From: Ancylostoma caninum
Lineage: Eukaryota; Nematoda; Chromadorea; Rhabditida; Ancylostomatidae
Direction of reading: 5' to 3'
Length of the DNA: 64,000 nucleotides
NCBI GenBank assembly: GCA_037903475.1
Contig: JBAJFG010000479.1
Location: 4,018,001-4,082,000, forward strand
Part shown: in pieces, positions 58,101 through 64,000 of the stretch
Position numbering within the stretch: the stretch's first letter is position 1
Layout of the letters: each line of letters opens with the position of its first letter
Translations under genes and position numbers: made by a program
The notes under the pieces: model-generated
What the model was told of the DNA's origin: nothing
The model's database searches: none
What the model saw: the letters and a program-made list of their open reading frames with translations, nothing else

Positions 58101-61100
58101 TGCGAGTGGAGCGAGCATTAGAAGAAGTCTGGAAGTCCGGCGGTAGCCGGACGGCCAGACTGGCAGGCTCTAATATCTGTAAGGAGCAAAACAAGAGCTA
58201 CAAGGTGAGCTATGAAACGCTATCGAACGTAATTCAAATCCTACTGAGAAAATGTGTTGAATAAAAAAAACCGCACGAACTCGTTGCCCAACCCATCAGT
58301 TGACAAAATGGTCATCGCGCCCTCATATATTATTTGTGATTGAATACAACACCCATGAAAATATGATTACGTGACGTTCGTCACCGGTCCTTTCGCGAAC
58401 GCGGCGAAAAGGGAGGAGTGCGCGACGAACCCTCCCGGAGTGTGGAGTGTTATGCCTGGAGAGGGCGGTGCGGCCCAGCTCTGCGATTCGTCAGAGCTCG
58501 ACCACGCCTCCCACCCCAGGTATAACGCTCCATACCCACCCTCCCGGCATCTGCGCTAGGGAAAAAAGGTAGTGGCGGCGCGGCGGGTGACGAACGTCCG
58601 TAGACGTGAAAATATGAGCTCTGAAGCTTCACTCTAAATGAAGTTGTGAGGGATATGGGAGAGGCTCCAAAACGGTATATAACTTTGGCCGGTACTGTAT
58701 GTACAGAGAGTTTATTTGTTGGTCCTCAGTTGAATCAATACATTTCATTCAATTTACGAACTATTTCGGCTACAGTTTGAAAACTTGCTTTGCTGGCCTC
58801 ACGTTCAAATGAGTTGTCGTCGTCGCATCCTTGCTAGGATGAGTATTTAGGTCCGCATGGCCTTACAAAAGAAACGCACGAATCTGTGGTGCTAATCCGG
58901 GACGATAATGGAAGAGATGTTTGGAGAGCCTGTCCAAAATTATGTTATAGGCCATACTTGAAATTTACTAAGTGGCTTACAGAAGTAGAAGACAAAGGAC
59001 GCAAACGGTATTACTTTTACTGTGCGCGCATGTTCATGAAAAGAGAGAAACTTATCTTTGCGCCAAACCGACTGATTTCTTGATTACTGCTTCTGCATTC
59101 GTACAGCCCTATCATATGCTCTTGCAAAAAAATGGCATAAATCCTTATAGAGACAGGAGCTAGGAAGGTTGAAAACTGTCTGAAACTAGCCTGCGAGTTG
59201 CATAAAACAGTGTACGGCAGTATGCACTAAGCCACATATCCATAGTATATCGTTCCCCGTTAACACCGTTGGAAATCATCCACGTGGTATTCTGAGCCTC
59301 TGAATACCATTTAGCAAACTTAACGTGTACCCCGGAAATTCATGTTGCAGCCTCTGTACCAGACTTCGGCAAAGACTTAACTCAAGGCAAGCTGGCCTTC
59401 GCAAGAGATGAGGTGAGCAAAAGGGACTTTGTACCTGGGACTTGGACCTTGGTCGAGTAACCATCTGCTCCTTTGGAAATAAGAGCAAAGAAGGGAGATT
59501 AAACCTAAGAACTTTTCTTTCATTAATTCTATTAATTCTGACTGAAATAAGAGTAAAATTAATATTTGTTCTAAAAATTACACGTGAAAAAGTTCACAGC
59601 AGTACTCACAGCATCGTTGGTACCGAACGGATCCTGCTCAAATTTCACAGTAAGATTACGAATGCTACTCCTACTTACTGTCGTAGGAAATTGCAATCAA
59701 CTGATTTCGGCAAAAGTTTGTGAGATTATCATGCAAAAATTCTTCCAAAAGCACTGCTTCCAGCGCTTACGAAGGGACAGGTTTTGCACGGATATTTCTG
59801 AAAACAGGCACATGAGTGCAAATGGAGTTGTTCTATCCATCTGTTAAAGATAATTTGATTCAACTGATTTTGGTAGCAGTTACGCCTGAAAAAGTACCTC
59901 ACAGCACTGTTGGTACTGAATGGATCCTGGTCGAACTTTGTGGCAAAATTACAAGTACGGCTCCAACACCAAATGCCAAAAGAAATTGGGATTGTTTGGT
60001 TTTGAAACGAGATTGCCCGGTTATCATGCGGAAATTCTGCCTACAGCACTGCTGTCGCACTCATAAAAGGACAGGTTCTGCACAGACCCGGTTTTGAAAT
60101 AGACAAATAGCTGCATCTGGCAATGATCTATCTCAATCCGGAAAAGAATTGAACTTAATTGATTTTACTAGGAGTTATAGGTGAAAAGTACCTTGATTCT
60201 GTTTAAACTTTGTTGTTAGATTAAAAGTGCGACTCTACTGCCAATTGCCAGGCGAAATTGGAATTGTTTGACTTTGAAAGGAGATCTTGCTCAGGAATTC
60301 TATGAACCCTAAATTTACCCTAAAATTTAGGGTTCAGCACCGGTCCAGAGAATTTTCGTCAAACAACTTCCTCTAAAATCAAATATTTTCAATTGTACTG
60401 ACCCACTATACTGGAAGAAAGGCTGCTCTTTCCAGTGAGTAATAAAACTGCCTCGTTTATTCAGTTACAGCGGAAAAAATAGCTAAAAAGAACGGTCTTC
60501 AACAACAGTTGGACACAATTCCTTCAAATAACTTCTTCCAAAATCAATTATTCCCAATTTTATTCGCAAATATTGCTCTATCAAAATAATGGCAGAAGCC
60601 TTCGAAATCTCTATCCCTTCTCATATTTTGGCTGGAAATTCAAAAAAAAATTAACGGTGCCAACGTGTTAACGTGCTCCACCCCAGTGTACTTGTTACGA
60701 CTTGTTAACTCGTATGGACATGTCGATGTGGGGTGGCGGTCAAGATGTGCATTGAAAAAACGAAACTAATGTTCTTCACAGAAACTTGTTTTATAATAAG
60801 TAGCTTGTTTACTATGGGGGCTTCGTAGATTCTTGGCTAGGTCAGAGGGGCTTCGTAATTTTTCTGCTCGAGCTAAGCTTGTGCCGAACTCTGCTCTGTA
60901 CCGATATAGATCTCTCTTGTCATAGATTAGCAGCTTTTCTTCGTGCAGTTCCCTTGTTAGATGGGAGAGGTAGGGGCTAGGGAGAGGGCCTGTTAGATTA
61001 TGGGAGAACTATGTGGGCCCTCCGCCAAAAAGTGGACTCGGATTTCCACAATTTCAGAAAGAAAGGAAGTTTGGCGCTTTCTTGAACGTGATTTAATGGT

Positions 61101-61309
61101 CATTAAAGTCACTTTAAGACAGATTCAAAGCTCTTCTTATCTACAGCTTAGATACTCGCATACTACAATCGTATGCTTACTTGACACTAGGTGCAAAATC
61201 ACTCAGCACCATCCAGAAAACAGCATTTTCCAGAATCCGGAAGAGGAACGGAAGAAACTAGCTCACCTCCGAGCACAAGAGCAGCTAGCACAATTGCGAA
61301 TCGGTTCAT
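46197..61309 (-). CDS. secreted eight-cysteine peptide, copy 2 (three exons over 15 kb)
   Basis: Exons on the minus strand: 61309..61267, 55943..55863 and 46303..46197 (43, 81 and 107 nt), GT..AG with the same phases as copy 1, giving 76 aa. Signal peptide MNRFAIVLAALVLG with predicted cleavage after VIA; cysteines at 21, 27, 33, 40, 46, 58, 69 and 76. Spacing after the fifth cysteine is identical to copy 1. Exon 2 has two extra residues (CAPDKKIC). Exon 3 ends CAMYKVVC. Acceptor TTTTGCAG lies two bases before the ATG. Intron 1 (5.3 kb) contains a TIR element with nested insertions. Intron 2 (9.6 kb) contains the RTE element and a SINE. All exons are intact, so the gene may still work, but splicing over these introns is unproven. 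Function by inference: secreted disulfide-rich peptide. Confidence 0.82.
46310..47600. other. intron 2 of peptide gene copy 2, no other gene seen
   Basis: A minus-strand stretch near 47435-47340 reads TLGASTPLAPLLVNLYVRDF, faintly like a reverse-transcriptase motif, without support around it. Otherwise no element end was recognised. Confidence 0.35.
47607..51142 (+). mobile_element. near-full-length RTE-clade non-LTR retrotransposon
   Basis: The coding part is followed directly by a short 3' end with tandem TCAAGGTGA units (51113-51131). The 12-bp ATTGACGGTAAA occurs exactly at 47607-47618 and 51131-51142 and is read as the target duplication, placing the element at 47619..51130. The 5' leader is GC-rich with small hairpins (GAGGCG...CGCCTC, CCCGGGAAGCCCGG). 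It lies antisense in intron 2 of the second peptide gene. Confidence 0.85.
48284..51122 (+). pseudogene. RTE endonuclease/reverse transcriptase polyprotein with two frameshifts
   Basis: The frame opens at MMTVCTFNARTLASEASIED. An APE-type endonuclease follows with LTETRR, IIVGDFNAKIG and GSDHRLL, ending at a TAG at 49496. The sequence continues in another frame (LDFYSDLFDSHVHLP, NRTAPGP) and shifts again near 49641 into IRPEHLKNLPP and the reverse transcriptase: GNYRPICLLSVVYKLFTRVI, LTFIDLKKAFDSV, GVRQGDTVSPKLF, catalytic LRFADDIVLI. The C-terminal region has IRWAGHVMRF and TTGRPPTRWSDFF, the tail found in the RTE clade, with a stop at 51120. Each break is a small indel, so this copy died recently. 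About 945 codons in all. Confidence 0.93.
51143..53080. other. intronic sequence, no gene seen
   Basis: Rest of intron 2 of peptide gene copy 2. Short frames only; no motif or element ends recognised. Confidence 0.4.
53090..53570. repeat. GC-rich unclassified repeat-like block with T-rich core
   Basis: A GC-rich segment (53140-53335) followed by a (TTTAT)-like tract at 53350-53390. GACTCC and GGAGTC arms recur (53143-53160, 53518-53545). Compositionally unlike the surroundings and probably element-derived; no family assigned. Confidence 0.35.
53580..55050. other. no gene seen
   Basis: Moderate GC, short frames on both strands, no recognised motif. Confidence 0.35.
55060..55215. repeat. GGCC/CCGG-rich cluster with short tandem units
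   Basis: Units of about 30 bp around ATGATAACCTACCGG and ATGATAACCTTCCGG alternate with GGCCGATCGGCC-type palindromes. Similar GGCC-rich sequence lies at 55615-55690. Confidence 0.6.
55205..55450 (+). mobile_element. tRNA-derived SINE, better-preserved copy
   Basis: Tail sequence TTCGTTGGTGATAGAAGGG, then a tRNA-like head with box A GATGGTCGAGTGG (55321) and a perfect box B GGTTCGATTCC (55378-55388), spaced as in class II tRNAs (Ser or Leu). The similar copy at 44042-44220 shares both head and flank. Lacking a clear acceptor stem, it is read as a SINE rather than a tRNA gene. Confidence 0.75.
56719..57330 (-). mobile_element. GGCCCG-TIR non-autonomous element, copy 2
   Basis: Starts GGCCCGTAGTAAAGTGCGAT and ends CTTTACTACGAGCC. 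Over its length it aligns to 31858-32514 in reverse orientation, including ATCATCGCACATCACCTTCA. The 154-codon forward frame inside has no recognised family. Confidence 0.8.
57505..57565. repeat. GT-rich simple repeat
   Basis: Interrupted (GT)n tract with TGTGTGTGT runs. Confidence 0.85.
57645..57780. repeat. 60-bp minisatellite
   Basis: About 2.3 units of GGGTCCAT..TGTGATAAGGGTG followed by TGCGGGTGCCCAGAAGTGGG, with small differences between units. A G13 run follows at 57800. Confidence 0.8.
58356..58617. mobile_element. small GC-rich TIR insertion with 11-bp direct repeats
   Basis: TGAAAATATGA occurs at 58356-58366 and 58607-58617, enclosing a 240-bp GC-rich block with inverted ends containing GACGTTCGTCACC / GGTGACGAACGTC. 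TIRs with duplications of 9-11 bp suggest a Mutator-like MITE. Confidence 0.65.
58700..59560. other. intron 1 of peptide gene copy 2, no gene seen
   Basis: AT-rich with short frames only. Confidence 0.4.
59565..60310. repeat. tandem repeat, about 300-bp unit, 2.5 copies
   Basis: Unit starts near 59570 (TGAAAAAGTTCACAGCAGTA), 59885 (TGAAAAAGTACCTCACAGCA) and 60180 (TGAAAAGTACCTTGATTC). Further matching blocks are GGTACYGAAYGGATCCTG, RGAAATTG, ATCATGC and GGGACAGGTTTTGC / GGACAGGTTCTGC. Identity between units is about 70%, so it is an old expansion. Confidence 0.75.
60303..60336. repeat. perfect 14-bp hairpin
   Basis: TGAACCCTAAATTT and AAATTTAGGGTTCA are exact inverse copies separated by ACCCTA. 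Confidence 0.9.
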
Positions 61310-61322
61310 TTCTGCAAAAGAC
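61310..61322 (-). promoter_or_regulatory. probable spliced-leader acceptor of peptide gene copy 2
   Basis: TCTTTTGCAG, then AA and the ATG on the minus strand. Same arrangement as in copy 1, with about 35 bp upstream (TTTCGGCT...AGAT) conserved. Confidence 0.55.
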
Positions 61323-61324
61323 AA

Positions 61325-63940
61325 TCTAATGAGGTAGCCGAAATGGGAGCTCTTGCTTCACTAATATTACGACAGTTTTACGCAATATCATAAACTAGAC
61401 GGTATATCTAGCTTCGCTCGGGTGTTTTACTACCTCGACTTGCTCACACTACTGAGGAAAATTGCTACTGCCGATAAGTTTACCAAAAATGTCCATAATT
61501 CTAGTGATCAGCATGTTACCGAAAGTGTCCACTAAATAATAAATAAACAAAATAAACATAAATAACACTAAATTGAGTCAATCATGCAAAATGATTGTCA
61601 TATTCATATTCAGCGTATTGAGTTACCCCAGTAGACATCTTCTCACCGCCCTATAGGGCAGAATAGCGAAATAACAATAAAATCGATAAATCGGTATTTT
61701 ATATAAAACTTAATCATATTCGTTTCCAGCGTATAGGGAAACCACAATAAACATGTCCGTGCCCGTCCCCAAGCGAAAATGGAATAAAAATGATGAAGTA
61801 AATAAATCGATGAAATATTGCAAGCGTCTAAGGGCTGCAACTCCTCACTGGAGAAGGGATCGAGTCACACCAAAGTTTTCTGCTTCGCAATGAGATAATG
61901 GACAGTTCTTGCTCAGAAACTTTGGGGCACCGGTGCACTCTCAGACGGGCACCGATGCCAGTGACGAAATTGAACGCGGCGACGGTAAAGATCTCGGGCC
62001 GGCACCACTATCCATTGGCGACAGCAATGGCGACACATCAATAACAGCACAGCGCACGAAAAGTCCACACATGGATTATTTTGCGCTCTCTTCGCTACAC
62101 CGTTCCAGGATTTTTACTGTCGCCGCGAGTAGTTCCACTACTGGCGCCGATAAGGGCACATGTGTCCGTTCGGGTCGGCACAAGCGCTCAGAAGTTTCTG
62201 AGTAGAGACTTCGTCTGCAAATGTGCTTTTATACGTTTTAGTGCCCTTTTTCTATAGCGGGACAATCATACACCACTCTGTACACTCTTTTGTTTGAAAT
62301 AGTGAAGGGAAAATTTCCAAATATCAGATCAAAACAGGAGAACCAACGTAGTTCTTTGCTGGTGCGGTATAATGCATAGCAGAATGCTGCAGTCTCAAGC
62401 ATTTAGGGAACTGACCATTTGAGCTTTTGGACCGGGCCTCCAATAGTTGGTTTACTTCTCAAGCTTCAGCACCTGTCCACCTACTGTAAAACGCTATCGA
62501 GTGTAAGCCTGTCAAATTCTAGGCTTCTAAGAAGGGTTTTTTGAGCCATATTGACAACACAACATGGATGTCAAGGCTTTACGATTTGAATAAGATTGCT
62601 GGAATTGAGCCAAGTATGTAATGGCGTTCCGGAAAAAAAAAACTAGGTGCAACTGCCCCGGGACTTTTGCACGCACCTAATACAAAAAAGAAGAGTACAA
62701 TGGGAATGCTCTTTGGAATGCTCTTAACTTCAACATTGAGCACCATCTCGAGAAGGACAGTGAGATCAGTTCAAATAAGGGGCTTTTCCACGCAGGAAGC
62801 CATCGTAATCCTAAGTTGATGATGTACATTTTTTCAAAGAATGTGGATTAAAATACTTGGTTGTAATATAAATTTCCGCTGTTTTCGCATAGGCATTTTC
62901 GAAGATTTCTAATGAATGAATATCGATTAGATTTCGCTCATCTCTAGATATTGTTTTAAAGCGCGTGATCCCGCGAACATCCTGAAATGTGCGTCCAATT
63001 TTTGCGCCTCTTTTTGAAGATGTAATTGACTTCGGAGTGAACCCTTCAAGAATGCAAACTCGGTAAGTGCATTTGCACGGATAACAATTTTCCCATAACG
63101 TTGAATGAGATTAACCAAATTTGGATGGAGTGATCTCGAGGCCATTCTTGTTCTTTCTGGCAACTTCCCTCCCCATTTTATTGTCAAGCGGTCTCAGGCA
63201 CCTACACAAAAATTGGTGACCCAAAATTTTGATTATGCCGTTTTTCTCCCTGGAGTTAGAGTGAATTAAAGTAGGATTTTTCCCACTGTGGCTACAAATA
63301 CCAATCGTTCGCGGGCACTACTCCGTGAAATTTTGAGGTGAGTTCCAAGCGCTCTGTGGAAATCACTCCATTCGCCATACCGCTGAGGGTGCCTTGACTT
63401 TGTTGGTCGAACTCTCTGGAAAGGCGAAGAGTTTGCAGAGAAATTCTCTATTACGCATTATGTAGCATAAATCTAGCTTTAAACATGCGCCAATTATCAG
63501 ATCACGAAAAGGTCTACTGAGCGAGAACCGATTTGCCAAAGTCAGTCACCTCTAGCACTGCCCGACTCAGTCCTTTGCCTCGCGGTCCACGGATTTCTGT
63601 AGCAGCGGAGCTGAGCTCATGCTGTAAAAACGGCACGACTGTTATGGTGCATACTTCGACTGATATCTGTTCTTATTTGATTTTTTATAAAACTTTTTTT
63701 TTCGAAAATTTCAAAACAGCGGAAACTTATATTACAACCTAATATAACCACATACCCGCTGCCTCTTATTCGCAAAACACTCCGAAGCTTTTGACTGCAA
63801 GAAGAATCCTGGAATGTCTACTCTGATAGAGTTCCATCGCTTTTCCTTCTTATCCTTTTAAACATAGTGCAAATGCGAACGCCGAATCGCATTCCCTTCT
63901 CTACCCTGGAGGCAGGTGAGAAAACATTGGCGGAAGCAGC
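61325..63940. other. upstream region of peptide gene copy 2, no gene seen
   Basis: AT-rich with short frames. A mariner-like end (GGTGCAACTGCCCCGGGACT) is at 62645-62680, the inverse of the one at 34638. No other feature could be supported. Confidence 0.4.
62640..62684 (-). mobile_element. mariner-type terminal fragment, inverse copy
   Basis: Minus-strand reading starts TTAGGTGCGTGCAAAAGTCC and continues CGGGGCAGT, matching 34638-34690 in opposite orientation. Confidence 0.45.
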
Positions 63941-63944
63941 CCCA

Positions 63945-63960
63945 CCCCCCCCCCCCCCCC
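63945..63960. repeat. poly-C tract
   Basis: Sixteen consecutive C bases, near the window end. Confidence 0.95.
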
Positions 63961-64000
63961 GCCGGGAACGAAAGTGTTGGAGAATTTTCAGAATTACTTC

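Larger units (their letters stand above)
56443..58697. mobile_element. 2.25-kb TIR element with CAGTACCGGCCAAA ends
   Basis: CAGTACCGGCCAAAATCATAT at 56443 and its inverse (ATATAACTTTGGCCGGTACTG) ending at 58697 form terminal inverted repeats of about 25 bp with few differences. It contains the GGCCCG-TIR copy (56719-57330), a minisatellite and a small MULE-like insertion. No transposase was recognised, and no target duplication is clear. Confidence 0.7.

Noticed and set aside
1..64000. CRISPR arrays, bacterial operons, phage or integrated virus
   Set aside because: Sequence is clearly eukaryotic (spliced genes, non-LTR elements); no repeat-spacer array and no viral structural or replication genes were seen.

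Overview
This is AT-rich, intron-rich nuclear DNA of a nematode, most likely a strongylid (clade V) worm such as a hookworm. The reasons are a worm-like small-ribosomal-subunit protein gene with probable spliced-leader acceptors just before start codons, short conserved exons in kilobase introns, and a nematode-style load of RTE, Penelope-like, CR1-like, mariner and hAT/MITE insertions. The species call is inference. Long open frames here are almost all mobile elements; the host genes are made of exons mostly too short to appear as long frames and were rebuilt from splice sites, reading phase and protein motifs.

Layout: (1) 174-2218, minus strand: a complete three-exon rps-29 gene (uS14 family, 56 aa) with its polyadenylation signal. 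(2) 3.7-17.4 kb: a minisatellite, paired short repeats, a GC-rich island near 5 kb and scattered repeat copies. It also holds candidate 5' exons, two of which (8016-8142 and 16940-17031) join in phase to the next gene. (3) 17456-30676, plus strand: a tandem-C2 synaptotagmin-like gene. Seven exons are firm and all ten expected calcium-ligand aspartates are present. Its introns hold a dispersed TTACCC-rich repeat, a CR1-like LINE fragment and a 130-bp tandem duplication. A 36-nt in-frame exon just before the last exon is a partial copy of that last exon's start. (4) 31.3-37.2 kb: an 8-bp-TSD hAT-type MITE, a GGCCCG-TIR element, a mariner-type MITE and a decayed Penelope-like retroelement with reverse transcriptase and GIY-YIG parts. 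(5) 38261-39716 and 46197-61309, both minus strand: two paralogous three-exon genes for 74- and 76-aa secreted peptides with eight conserved cysteines. The second is spread over 15 kb because its introns have been invaded. (6) Between and inside these genes: a mariner carrying a nested hAT-type element (41.2-43.3 kb), two tRNA-derived SINE copies, a nearly intact RTE retrotransposon (47619-51130) with a 12-bp direct repeat at its ends, and a 2.25-kb TIR element with two further insertions. A 300-bp tandem repeat lies at 59.5-60.3 kb.

The most novel-looking item is the pair of eight-cysteine secreted peptide genes. Signal peptide, exon phases, exon lengths, cysteine spacing and splice sites all agree between the two copies, although no copy has a readable continuous frame. 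No search could be run, so family names rest on motif recognition.
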